58,507 nucleotides of DNA from an uncultured Prevotellaceae bacterium. GTDB taxonomy: Bacteria > Bacteroidota > Bacteroidia > Bacteroidales > Bacteroidaceae. The position numbers and the translations under genes are program-made. The number at the start of each line of letters is the position of its first letter. Within the stretch, counting starts at the first letter, position 1. Of the stretch, positions 14,486-24,500 are shown piece by piece. The notes beneath the pieces were generated by a model. It worked only from the letters and a program-made list of their open reading frames with translations, ran no database searches and had not been told where the DNA came from. Location: positions 1 through 58,507 of the forward strand of contig CAMJKP010000014.1 of NCBI GenBank assembly GCA_946406435.1, written 5' to 3'.

Positions 14486-17344
14486 ATGATTAAGAATTTA
14501 CTTTCATTGGCGTTGATGTCATCGTTGGCTATCGGTGCAAACGCTTACAATGTAGATGATATGATCTACACGCGCGCTGCTAAGTATAAAGTGACGGCAG
14601 CTAACCTTGTAACTAATGGAGAATTGAAAGGCGCTTCCCTTGACGGCTGGACAGCGACAGATGCTACAGTTGCAGGTCTTTCTGATGTTTTCGAGGTACT
14701 TGATGGCGGTGGCGTATCTGTCAAAACAGGTATGAATGCCTTCACGAATGGTATGTACCAAGTTATAGATATTAGCGAGGGTGGTACATACGTTGTAACC
14801 ATGAAGGTCAGGGGTGAAGAGCCTGGCTTTACCGATCTTGATCAGGTGGCTGCTGGCAATAACTATATCTTCGCTTATTTCAATACGGATGGAACTCTTT
14901 CCACAGTAGATGGTACAAATCTATTATTTGGCGAGAATGGTGTGGCTACAGAGAACTGTTATAGCTTCACAAACGAGGATTATACCGAGATGGCTTTCCC
15001 TATTGATGCTCCATCTAATGGTAAGATTGTAATTGATCTTCGTGCACTTACTGCTGGTATTGAAATCCAGAATATCGAGTGCCATAAGGTTGCAGAAGTG
15101 TTGGATGAACGCGTTGCTCAGGCACGTCTTGATTGGATTAAGTACATCTTAGAAGGTTTTGAATGGACAAGCGAATATGAGTACTACGATGATGTACTGG
15201 CTGATGTTGCAGCTCTTGAGAATGCTATCAAGAATAATGGTGATATTAATACATATCTAGACAACTTGAATAACGATTTTGAGAGTTTTGCAGGGACAAA
15301 TCTTGCTAATGTGTTTGATGCCATTCCTACAACCGATGGTTCTTCAAATGCAGGAAACAACTCTGCAAACTGGATGAATTGGACAGGTCATTGGAACAGT
15401 CTTGGCTATTCAGAGAGAAATGGTCAATATACAGGTAAGGCTCCTTGGAGTTGGACAACTGACCGTTGGTGTCATAAGCAGGCTAAAGTTGATGGTGTAT
15501 ATCAGAGTCTAACTAATGTTCCAATGCAGATTCAGTGGATGCGTTCATCATCAGGTGATTGGGATAATATTGCTACTCTTACATGTAATCTTGAAAAGGG
15601 TACATATTTCTACAGTGTAGAGGGACAAGGTGGCATGATGACACTCAACAAGAACCGTTGGATGCGTCATAGTGGTTATGAGTGTGCAGCTACACAGATA
15701 TTCTTTGGAGTTGACGGAGCTGCTACTGCTGCTGATACCCTTGATTGCGGTATGCTTCCAACAAAAGCTTACAAAGCCTATATCAACAAATATACTGTAG
15801 CGGAGGATTCAAAGATTAATCTCGGTATTCGTTGTAACCAATCTCTTGAAACGAAAAATGGTTTTGATGTATTCTTCGCAAATCCTAAGCTATATAAGGT
15901 TCTTGTTAAGGGTGAACTCACACCAGGCGAGAAGACATATATCTCTCTCGTAGAGACTCAGATTGCTAAGCTTGAAGATCTTATCAAGTCTGCCGAGGAA
16001 CTTGTTGCCGCTACTCAGACAGAGAAACCTTGGGGTAAGGAGAATCTCCAAAAGGGAATCGATGCTGCAAAGGCTCGCTTAGAGGTTATGAAGAAGTATA
16101 ATCAGGAGGAAATCCTTGAGGCTATGGCAAATGAAACTGCTTCTTTCAATGTAGAAGGTGGTATGTTCTATGTAGATGGTGAGTATATAACAAAGGACTC
16201 TGTATATACAAATACGGCTCTTTGTGATGTATTCGAGGCTGCAGGTTCTAACTATCTCAAAAATGAGTTTATCGATGTATTTAATGCTCTGAATACTCCT
16301 CTCACAGATATGCCTGCTGCTATTGAGGCTGCAAAGGTTGCAAAGACTCAGCGTATCTTCTCTAGCTCTTCTAAGATGGGTGAACTTGGAAATGAGATTA
16401 CAAAGGTTGAGAATCTCTATAAGGAAAAGCTTGCTGCTGCATACTCAGCAGAGAATGCTCAGGCTCTCGTTGATGCAAAGGCTGCTCTCGCTCAGTTGGT
16501 AGAGGACTTCAAGGCTGCAATCCAGTCTAACATTCTCGTTGACATCGACTTCGAGGGTGCATCATTCGTGAAGCATGAGGATCCATCAGGTGAGGCTGAT
16601 ACATACTACACAATCGCTGGTAAGGCAGGCGAGATGAAGATAGGTGAGGTTGCTGAGGCTCTCGGCACAACACTCTATGAGCTTGGCTATCGTGCTTCTG
16701 AGGAGGCAGAGACTGACTCAGTTGGTATGCTCCGCGTAGGTGGTGGCTCTGCAACAGTTGATTTCGCTGCTGCTCCTACAAACACAGACGAGATTGTTCG
16801 CGTATCATTCGACTATTACTTCGGCAACCTTATCACTAAGTCTGCAGGTTACTATCTCACCGCTGGAACTGACACAATCTGTGGTCTCTTCTGTAGCATG
16901 TACGATGGTAAGGACACATACAACACACTCGGTGTGGAGTATATGAGTGTACTGACAAAGGTAGGTTCTGGTTCAGCTTCTAACGCTGCAATCGCTGCTG
17001 CATCCAACAAGTCACACTTCGAGGTAGTTCTCGACTACGGCAAGAAGACAATGTACTGCACAACAACAAGTTCTAAGGGTACAGCAACAACAGAAGAGGT
17101 TGCACTCAACCCAGAACAGAAGGCTACAGGTTTCATTCTCGCATCTAACTATGATAACACTAATCGTCGTTGCTGGTTCGATAACCTGAAGGTTGAGAGC
17201 ATCGCAGTTGACACTCAAACTGGCATCAACGAGGTTGCTTATGTTGACAAGGCTTCTAAGGTCATCAAGGCTATTGAGAATGGTAAGCTCGTTATCAAGA
17301 CCGATAAGGGTACATTCAATGCTGTTGGTGCTCAGATCAAGTAA
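14486..17344 (+). CDS. Large secreted multi-domain protein, function unknown
   Basis: 952 residues with a signal peptide (MIKNLLSLALMSSLAIGANA). In order I see a carbohydrate-binding-like beta domain (about 40-205, with LVTNGELKGASLDGW), a helical link, a second beta region with many Trp (about 270-480), a FIVAR-like helical stretch (about 490-680), another beta domain (about 690-910) and a C-terminal tail TGINEVA..., ENGKLVIKTD, FNAVGAQIK. The tail resembles that of the BspA-like protein at 3-875. From about 16530 codon choice shifts toward C-ending codons, suggesting the last domain was acquired or is under stronger selection. It is probably surface-exposed and may bind carbohydrate; no catalytic motif is recognised. 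Confidence 0.8.
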   Translation: MIKNLLSLALMSSLAIGANAYNVDDMIYTRAAKYKVTAANLVTNGELKGASLDGWTATDATVAGLSDVFEVLDGGGVSVKTGMNAFTNGMYQVIDISEGGTYVVTMKVRGEEPGFTDLDQVAAGNNYIFAYFNTDGTLSTVDGTNLLFGENGVATENCYSFTNEDYTEMAFPIDAPSNGKIVIDLRALTAGIEIQNIECHKVAEVLDERVAQARLDWIKYILEGFEWTSEYEYYDDVLADVAALENAIKNNGDINTYLDNLNNDFESFAGTNLANVFDAIPTTDGSSNAGNNSANWMNWTGHWNSLGYSERNGQYTGKAPWSWTTDRWCHKQAKVDGVYQSLTNVPMQIQWMRSSSGDWDNIATLTCNLEKGTYFYSVEGQGGMMTLNKNRWMRHSGYECAATQIFFGVDGAATAADTLDCGMLPTKAYKAYINKYTVAEDSKINLGIRCNQSLETKNGFDVFFANPKLYKVLVKGELTPGEKTYISLVETQIAKLEDLIKSAEELVAATQTEKPWGKENLQKGIDAAKARLEVMKKYNQEEILEAMANETASFNVEGGMFYVDGEYITKDSVYTNTALCDVFEAAGSNYLKNEFIDVFNALNTPLTDMPAAIEAAKVAKTQRIFSSSSKMGELGNEITKVENLYKEKLAAAYSAENAQALVDAKAALAQLVEDFKAAIQSNILVDIDFEGASFVKHEDPSGEADTYYTIAGKAGEMKIGEVAEALGTTLYELGYRASEEAETDSVGMLRVGGGSATVDFAAAPTNTDEIVRVSFDYYFGNLITKSAGYYLTAGTDTICGLFCSMYDGKDTYNTLGVEYMSVLTKVGSGSASNAAIAAASNKSHFEVVLDYGKKTMYCTTTSSKGTATTEEVALNPEQKATGFILASNYDNTNRRCWFDNLKVESIAVDTQTGINEVAYVDKASKVIKAIENGKLVIKTDKGTFNAVGAQIK

Positions 17345-17357
17345 ATGATGACAAAAA

Positions 17358-17402
17358 GCCAAAGGGCAAAAAGCGCAAGTCTTTAGGCCTTAGCCCTTTG
17401 GC
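17358..17402 (+). terminator. First hairpin after the 14486 gene
   Basis: GCCAAAGGGC (17358-17367) pairs perfectly with GCCCTTTGGC (17393-17402), followed by ATTTT. Confidence 0.65.
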
Positions 17403-17417
17403 ATTTTAACTAATAAG

Positions 17418-17454
17418 AATCCCTCATTCCTCAAGTGGAGTGGGGGATTTTTTG
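17418..17454 (+). terminator. Strong terminator after the 14486 gene
   Basis: AATCCCTCATTCC (17418-17430) pairs along 13 positions, with two G-T pairs, with GGAGTGGGGGATT (17437-17449), then TTTTT. It is in tandem with the weaker hairpin just before it. Confidence 0.85.
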
Positions 17455-17460
17455 TGTTGC

Positions 17461-17640
17461 CAAGTTCAGGGTTTTAAGGTTTATAGGTTTTAGGTTTTAA
17501 GGTCGGACTTGCTTTAGCTTGATGAGCCTTAGCGAAGAACTTGCGTAGCTTGGTGAGCTTGTGAACAATGCCCAATAGCGATGCTGACCTCATGACCTTA
17601 TAACCTTATAACCGAATCAAGTTGAGCTTGCGAAAACTTG
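17461..17640. repeat. R2 element with AACCTTATAACC-like tails
   Basis: Contains GGACTTGCTTTAGCTTGATG (reverse of the R2 core) near 17505-17526 and a second variant near 17540. The flanks repeat phrases such as GGTTTTAGGTTTTAAGG and CCTTATAACCTTATAACC. The same core recurs at 18421, 24995, 31450 and within rsmF at 50320. Confidence 0.7.
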
Positions 17641-17673
17641 AGTTAAAAATTTTCGGAAATATTCATGAAAAAA

Positions 17674-17705
17674 TTTGGTGGAATAAGAAAGAATTATTAT
17701 TTTTG
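17674..17705 (+). promoter_or_regulatory. Promoter of the 17803 gene
   Basis: TTTG (17674-17677), a 20-base spacer and TATTTTTG (17698-17705). A GCGC...GCGC hairpin lies in the roughly 90-nt leader. Confidence 0.7.
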
Positions 17706-17767
17706 CAATCGAAGAGAATTAAGCGCGAAGGTGCTTGTCGCATAGCGCAAAAGGAATCTTTACACTT

Positions 17768-17821
17768 ATGTCTGACAATCAAATCATTAATGAATTAATA
17801 CTATGGACTCAATACTCGTAA
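17768..17821 (+). CDS. Possible upstream ORF overlapping the 17803 start
   Basis: ATG at 17768 opens a 17-codon frame (MSDNQIINELILWTQYS) that stops at 17821, 19 bases inside the next gene in another frame. It could couple or restrain translation of that gene. The evidence is only position and the ATG. Confidence 0.25.
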   Translation: MSDNQIINELILWTQYS

Positions 17822-18132
17822 AGGCAATACAAAAGGCTGCGGAGCTGCTCAGCCTTAGCAATAATAATGTCATGCAGGCTCTTGAAACTGTTAATGCGGA
17901 GATGAGTCAGCAACGTATTGACATAGCAAAACAGATTGCACCACAACTGACTGGTGGGGTAGAGGTGGATCCGCAGGAAGGTGTGGATAGACTTCTGCTG
18001 AAATTGAGTAGTCAGTTAAGGGATGATGATGTGGTTCAATTCAACAGTACTTCATTGCAGCTTGTCAGTTCGTATATTCTGAATCAGACCATCGTAGGAG
18101 TGCTGAATAAGAAGAGGGCGAGGAAAGAATAA
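17803..18132 (+). CDS. Small cytoplasmic protein of unknown function
   Basis: 109 residues with no signal peptide or membrane segment, mostly helical (LVKAIQKAAELLSLSNNNVM), ending in a basic tail KKRARKE. I do not recognise a family. It has its own promoter upstream and a terminator downstream, so it is an independent transcription unit between the secreted-protein gene and the Sus operon. Confidence 0.7.
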   Translation: MDSILVKAIQKAAELLSLSNNNVMQALETVNAEMSQQRIDIAKQIAPQLTGGVEVDPQEGVDRLLLKLSSQLRDDDVVQFNSTSLQLVSSYILNQTIVGVLNKKRARKE

Positions 18133-18146
18133 TCGCCTTTAATACC

Positions 18147-18188
18147 CCCTCTCCTGTCGTGCAATGGCAGGCGAGGGCTTGTTTTTTC
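18147..18188 (+). terminator. Terminator after the 17803 gene
   Basis: CCCTCTCCTG (18147-18156) pairs with CAGGCGAGGG (18168-18177) with one internal mismatch, followed by a T run. Confidence 0.75.
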
Positions 18189-18251
18189 TATTTTATTCGT
18201 TAATTTTCGCTTTTTTTTCTTGATTTATGCGTTATTGTCAAATAATTTGCC

Positions 18252-18259
18252 TATATTTG
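18252..18259 (+). promoter_or_regulatory. Probable -7 box of the fasciclin/Sus operon
   Basis: TATATTTG followed by a roughly 240-nt leader that contains an R2 element. No good TTTG at -33 is seen. It is the only convincing -7 box between 18190 and the first gene, so a single long operon transcript from here is likely. Confidence 0.5.
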
Positions 18260-18340
18260 CAAATCGAAACAAGAGTGTATTAATACCCTTAATTTTACAC
18301 CCTTCCAGTCCGATTCCTAATAACTATCACAAAAGGAGGT

Positions 18341-18480
18341 TATAAGGTTAAGAGGTTAGGAGGTCGAAAGACAAAAGACCTTTGACATTAGACATTTAAA
18401 AAACATTATTCGCTAAGGCTCATCAAGCTAAAGCAAGTCCGACCTGAAAACCTAAAACCTATTAAACCTGAAGACCTTCA
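18341..18480. repeat. R2 element and R4 phrases in the operon leader
   Basis: CTAAGGCTCATCAAGCTAAA (18413-18432) followed by CCGACCTGAAAACCTAAAAC. The copy at 31446-31485 is nearly identical over about 50 bases. A GACAAAAGACCTTTGACATT phrase lies at 18370-18389. Confidence 0.75.
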
Positions 18481-18507
18481 ACTTGAGCAAATACCAATAA
18501 AGCAATT

Positions 18508-21327
18508 ATGAGAAAGTTCATCTTATGTGCATCTCTTTCATGCTTGGTTATGACGTATTCCTGTCAGAAGGATGAGCTTGTGCCTGCTGACGAGAAGCCA
18601 GAGTGGCTCGGTTCTACTATCTATGAGGAACTGCAGTCAGGAAGGCATCTTGACGGAACCTTTAATAACTATCTGCAGTTGGTTAAGGATCTTGGATATG
18701 ACGAGGTTCTTGGTCGTACAGGTAGTAAGACTATATTCCCCGCAAATGATGCTGCTTTCGAGGCTTTCTTCCAGTCCGACAATGCTTTTGGCGTTCACTC
18801 GTATGCTGAGTTGACTGGAGGAATGAAGAAACAGCTTCTATATACTTCCATGCTCGATAATGCGATGCTCACAGGAATGCTTTCTAATGTTTCTGCCGAT
18901 GAAAACAACGTGAGTCGTGGTATTGCCTTAAAGCATGCTTCAAACCTAAGTATCACCGACACAATATATACCCTGTACTCTGGAGCTACCATGCCTCAGG
19001 GTAATTCCTATTGGAAGAACTATTATAAGAAAGGCATCAACGTAATCTATGACGGAACAGTCCCTATGATTGTTCACTTCACCCGAGAGCAGATGCTAAA
19101 CAACGACATTACCGTAACGGGTGTTGACTGCGATTTCGGTATTCTGCGTGGCGAGAATGTAGGAGCAAGTGTTGATGATTCCCAAAGTGCATATATCTTT
19201 GGCAATAAGATCGTAAAGAGCGACGTGACCTGTATGAATGGCTATATACATCAGGTGGATAAGGTTATCGTCCCTCCTGGAAATGTGGGGCAGGTGCTCC
19301 GTAGCGAGAAAAACACCAAGCTCTTCTCACGTATGCTTGACTATCATTGTGCTCCTTACTATGACGCCAATGCAACCAATTCCTATAACTCATGGGCTAT
19401 ACAGAATGGTCGTGCGGTGTTGGATTCAATCTTCGAGGTTCGTTATTTCTCAAAGAAATCACACGGCACGGGAGGCACAACCCTCGATCCGAACGGCTCT
19501 TCCACCACAAGTAAGCAGTTGCTCTGGGATCCGGGTTGGAATCAATATACTTCCTCTGCTATCTCATTGGCTGATATGGGGGCTATCCTCGTGCCTACCG
19601 ATGAGGTCTTGCAGAAGTATTTCTGTGCAGGAGGCGATGGTGCTTTCTTCGTGGAGAACTATGGTAGGACAGGCCTACCCAATACCCCAGAGAACCTTCC
19701 CGAACATCTCGACACCATGTATGTGAAGGGAAATGGTATTCTGACCACCTTCGTAAACAACCTCATGCAGAGCTCTTTCATTGAGAGCGTACCGAGCAAA
19801 TTCAGTAAGATTCAGCAGAACGCATCAGGCGAGTTCATGGGACTCACCACCGCTGACCTTGCCCGTAAGCAAACGCCTGAGGGCGAGAAATACGATGTGT
19901 GTGTGGCAAGCAACGGAGTGGTGTATAAGCTCAACCGTATGATAGTGCCCGACGAATATCAGTCTGTTCTAGGTCCTGCGGTTATCTTCCCTGAGTACAG
20001 TATCATGAACTCCTTCGCACAGGATAAGACAAACGGTACATCTGCCTCAATATGGGGAGCCGACCTTTACTATTACCTCCTTGCCATGAAGTCGAAGTTT
20101 GCTTTCTTCCTGCCAAGCAACAATGCCTTCACGGGCTGTTATATCGATCCTGTGTCACTCGCCTCTGCCAATCCCCGTGCACTTGAGTTCTATTCACACT
20201 GGGAGGCAAACAAGCGTGGAGAGCTCGTGGAGAAGATTGGTGTGAAGGTTCACGACTACAACAGGGCGACGGGCAGTATATCCTCATCCATCCGCAATAC
20301 GGTGGAGGATATCACCGCAAGCTCAAAGGACTATAAGTCGCAGGTGTATGACGTGCTGCAATACCATACCCTCATCCTCGACTCTGCAAATGTGGATCGC
20401 TTTGGCGAGAACCACTACTATCTCACAAAGCATGGCGGTGCCATACGATTGGATGACTTCCACAAGTCGCAGTCGGGCAATGTCATCACGTTCACAGGTA
20501 AGGTGCGGGGCGGAGCGCAGATAGACAATGGTGCAGAGGCAGCGAATATCGTCCGAGGTTGGTATCCAACAAAGGGAAACGGTTACACCCTCGCCCTCGA
20601 CAACGTCATCCAGCCGTCGATAACGAGTGTGTACGGACTACTGCAAAAGCATAAGGATGTCTTTTCCGAGTTCCTTGACATGATATCCATCTTCGATGAG
20701 TCGATGCTACTGAGCTGGGCAGGTATAGCCGAGTCGGCAGCGGTAGGCACCTCGCCACAGGAGCGGTATTATGTGTTCTCAGCCAAGGGCGGATGCGCCC
20801 TCGACCAGAACGTGAACTTCTTCAATGGGTATAACTACACGTTCTTCGCTCCCGATAATACAGCAATGGAGATAGCCTATACCCAGAACGGCTTGCCTCG
20901 TATCTCGGAGATAAGGGCGATATATGAGAAGTATCAGGGCAGCGAGGGTGACTATAGTGAAGCTGAGATAAAGCAGGCAAAGTCAGAGGTATTGAAAAAA
21001 CTGAACGCACTTCGTGCCTTCGTGAGATACCACTTCCAGAACAACTCTGTGTTTGCCGATAACAAGGTGCCAAGAACAACCTATCAGTCTATGTATTCTT
21101 CAGAGCTTGGTATTCCTGCCAAGATTACCACGGAGAGTACCGATGGCGTTCTCACCGTTACTGATGCGACAGGTCATAGCATAAAGATCTATGCAAACTC
21201 TACTAATAAGCTCGTGAATAAGATGACCCGCGACTATGAATTTGATACGAGAGCGGCATCTGCAAAGAGTATTAGTGTATCATCATTTGCGGTGGTGCAT
21301 CAGATTAGTGAGCCACTAAAATATTAA
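18508..21327 (+). CDS. Fasciclin-domain surface lipoprotein (first of three)
   Basis: 939 residues. A normal short lipoprotein signal ends in TYSC (lipid Cys 19). Several fasciclin (FAS1) modules are recognisable from recurrent T.FPANDAAFEAF, a long helix, and a 'NG..H.VD.V..P' strand; at least three lie at about 35-260, 460-680 and 690-939. FAS1 domains mediate adhesion or ligand binding in extracellular proteins. Here the gene starts an operon with two SusC/SusD pairs and two more fasciclin lipoproteins. The product is probably an accessory surface component of the uptake complex; the ligand is unknown. Confidence 0.85.
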   Translation: MRKFILCASLSCLVMTYSCQKDELVPADEKPEWLGSTIYEELQSGRHLDGTFNNYLQLVKDLGYDEVLGRTGSKTIFPANDAAFEAFFQSDNAFGVHSYAELTGGMKKQLLYTSMLDNAMLTGMLSNVSADENNVSRGIALKHASNLSITDTIYTLYSGATMPQGNSYWKNYYKKGINVIYDGTVPMIVHFTREQMLNNDITVTGVDCDFGILRGENVGASVDDSQSAYIFGNKIVKSDVTCMNGYIHQVDKVIVPPGNVGQVLRSEKNTKLFSRMLDYHCAPYYDANATNSYNSWAIQNGRAVLDSIFEVRYFSKKSHGTGGTTLDPNGSSTTSKQLLWDPGWNQYTSSAISLADMGAILVPTDEVLQKYFCAGGDGAFFVENYGRTGLPNTPENLPEHLDTMYVKGNGILTTFVNNLMQSSFIESVPSKFSKIQQNASGEFMGLTTADLARKQTPEGEKYDVCVASNGVVYKLNRMIVPDEYQSVLGPAVIFPEYSIMNSFAQDKTNGTSASIWGADLYYYLLAMKSKFAFFLPSNNAFTGCYIDPVSLASANPRALEFYSHWEANKRGELVEKIGVKVHDYNRATGSISSSIRNTVEDITASSKDYKSQVYDVLQYHTLILDSANVDRFGENHYYLTKHGGAIRLDDFHKSQSGNVITFTGKVRGGAQIDNGAEAANIVRGWYPTKGNGYTLALDNVIQPSITSVYGLLQKHKDVFSEFLDMISIFDESMLLSWAGIAESAAVGTSPQERYYVFSAKGGCALDQNVNFFNGYNYTFFAPDNTAMEIAYTQNGLPRISEIRAIYEKYQGSEGDYSEAEIKQAKSEVLKKLNALRAFVRYHFQNNSVFADNKVPRTTYQSMYSSELGIPAKITTESTDGVLTVTDATGHSIKIYANSTNKLVNKMTRDYEFDTRAASAKSISVSSFAVVHQISEPLKY

Positions 21328-21331
21328 GGAG

Positions 21332-21515
21332 ACCCACCCCCAGCCCCTCCCATAAAGGGAGGGGAGTGAATACATTTGATGTCAATTGAAAAGTGAAAAT
21401 GGAAAATTGAAAATGACAGGAATGCACAATATATTTCGACATATAAGGGATTTCGTTAGCAGAAAAAGCTATCTACTCCCCTCCCTTTATGGGAGGGGCT
21501 GGGGGATGGGTCTTC
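21332..21515. repeat. Head-to-head R1 pair spanning the start of the first susC
   Basis: Reverse R1 copy at 21332-21368 and forward copy at 21476-21515; both have the CCCCTCCC-TTTA/TAAA-GGGAGGGG stem and outer GGGTC. The spacer holds an R4 phrase (GAAAATGGAAAATTG) and the 23-nt start module (21423-21445). The forward copy is translated as LPSLYGRGWGMG inside the SusC signal peptide. Confidence 0.85.
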
Positions 21516-24500
21516 TTCTCTTCTTCCCTATGTTTTTGATGGCTCAGACTCGTGTCATCTCCGGCACGGTGAGTGATGACATGGGACCTATCATGATGGC
21601 TAACGTGGTGGAGAAGGATGCGAATAATCGTATTGTCTCTGCTTCACAGACGGATATGATGGGTAACTTCTCCATGGAGGTGAAGAACCAGAAGAACAAA
21701 CTGGAAATCACTTATGTCGGTTGCAAGAAATATAGTGTGACGATTGGCGATAATACCACTTTTGAGGTGAAGCTCGAAGCAGAGAATACTAACCTTAAGG
21801 AGATTGTGGTTAAGGGAACTCGTACAAATTCGGGTGGTCTGAACATTGCCAAGAAAGAGATTTCCGTGGCACAGTCAACCTTCAACCTTGCGGAGGTGGA
21901 GGGTATGGCGTTCACCTCTGCCGACGAGGCATTGCAGGGTGAGATTGCCGGACTTGACATCGTGGCAAACTCTGGTAACCTCGGTGCAGGTACGACAATG
22001 CGTCTGCGTGGTGTCACCACTATCAATGGCAATGCCGAACCACTTATCGTTGTCAATGGTATCATATTCGACAACCCTGACAAGAGTTTCGATTTCCAGA
22101 ATGCCTCTGAGGAAGAGTATTCGTCACTCCTTTCCGTCAATGTAGAGGATATTTTGAAGATTGACGTGCTGAAGGATGCTGCTGCCACCGCAGTATGGGG
22201 TTCAAAGGGAGCAAATGGTGTGATAGAGATTACCACAAAGCGAGGTAGTCGCGGAAAGCCGCGTGTGAACTTCTCGTATAAGTTCACCGGTACCTGGCAG
22301 CCAAAGGACTATGACCTTTTGAATGGTGACGACTACACCATGCTTATCAAGGAAGAGTACTATAACCCGAATCAGTCGAATACCGCAACATCCAACATTC
22401 GTGAGATAAACTACGACAAGTCGTGGGCTGATTTTGAGAACTGGAACAACAACACCGATTGGGTGAAGGAGGTGACAAAGTTCGGTCCTCAACATTCGTA
22501 TAACCTGAATATCACGGGTGGCGGTGAGAAGGCAACATTCCGTATTTCTGGCAGTTACGACAATCAGGAGAACTATATCATAAAGCAACACCTCGACCGC
22601 CTGACAACACGTCTTGTGCTCGACTATAACGTGTCAGACCGTATCCGTTTCAATACCGACTTCGCCCTGACATACACCGACAATCTCAAGAACTACAAGG
22701 ACTTAGTCCCTCTGGCTCAGAAGGCTGCGCCTAATATGAGTGTCTATAAGCAAGATGCGGATGGAAATGACACAGACCTGTTCTACAACATGAATCCTCT
22801 CGGAACGCTTAGCGGCCTGACCCCTTACACGGGCAACTACACCTCATATGAGCTGCGCTCACTCTGGGACATTGGAAACCCTGTTTCAAATGCAGAGAAC
22901 TCATGGAAGAGGGAAGAGACATACCGCATCACGCCTGACTTCAACATAAAGTATGAGCTGCTCGGAACGGCAGCTGGTCAGACACGCCTCACGTTTAACG
23001 GCCGTGTGAACTTCGATATCTACGCACGCTCAGTGCCAGCCTACGTGTCGGCAGAGATCGGGACAAACTCTTGGGACGGTTCGCCACTCACGTATAACTA
23101 TTCCGAGAAGACAGAGTCCAACCGCCTGAAGGTAGGAGCACGTGGCGAGTTCGTCTTCACACCATATTTCAGGAACGAGGACATAACTCTCACCATGCTT
23201 GCTCATTACGAGATGAGCACGGAGCGCAGTAGTTCGCAGTATGTGGCGAAGCACAGCCTGCCAAACGGCATCACGTCAGTCACATCCGAGGGAGCGCTGC
23301 TCTATACCACCATCAAGGGCAAGACATACAACGGACTGAGCGACGGCAACTCACGTTCCAACTCGCAGAACCTGCTCTACAATGCCCACCTCTCCTATAA
23401 GCAGCGCTATACCCTCCATTTCTCCCTCCGTGCCGATGGTGACTCCAAGTTCGGTCCCAAGCAGAAATGGGCGTACTTCCCCGGAGTATCCATGCGCTAT
23501 AACATCTCCGACGAGAACTTCTTCGAGCCATTGCGTAAGCAAGTGTCAATGGTGGGACTGCGTGCCTCATGGGGAGTCAACGGTAAGGCGCCCGATTCCG
23601 ACTACCTATTCTACAATACCTACAACACTAATGCAAGCGCCTATGGCTCTTCCTCAAAGATGGACGGTCTGAAACTCGACGACCTCCGTTGGGAGAAGAC
23701 CGCATCCTACAACATCGGTTTCAACCTCGGCTTCCTCGACGATATAATAGAGGTGGATTTTGATTTCTATCACAAGGATACGAAGGACCTGTTACAGAAG
23801 ACGGTATACATTCCAACCACCACAGGCTATGCCAACCTTGCATATCAGAATGTGGGAAGTATGAAGAACGATGGTTGGGAACTGAACGTCTCTGGTAATA
23901 AGTTCCTGAAGATGGGGAAGTTCTCCATGAGTGCCGGCTTCAACATAGCGCAGAACTATAACGAGATAACCGACATGGAAGACCGAGTGCTCAATTCCAT
24001 CAACTCCGACTGGAGCGCCAACAAGCGTGGCGAGTACCTCAACCGCGTACAGATAGGCAATGCCCTCGGCTCAATCTACGGATTCCGCTACAAGGGAGTG
24101 TATCAGTACTCCTTCGACTATCTGAAGAACTACAATGCGGAGCAGATGCAGAGCAATCCGGCATGGACTACAGCCGATTACGAGAACTGGATAAACACGA
24201 TGCTTGCCGAGGGAAAGACAATGCCAGTCGTTACGGGAACCGACGGCCGTGTGGTGATGGACAGCAACGGCCAGCCGAAGCGCATAGTGTATAACTACAA
24301 CTCGGGCGATGCGCTCTACACCTTCCAAGGAGGCGATGCCATTTACGAGGACATCAACCACGACGGACAGATCAACGCCCTCGATATAGTGTATCTGGGC
24401 AACTCACAGCCAAAGCTACAGGGCGGTTTCAACGTGTCGTTTATGTATGGAGGGTGGAATCTGAAGGCACGTTTCACCTACCGTTGGGGCAATAAGATAG

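Noticed and set aside
17461..17640. AACCTTATAACC tails as telomere-like or heptamer tandem repeats
   Set aside because: Units vary in length and sequence, so they are phrases attached to R2 elements rather than a true tandem array.
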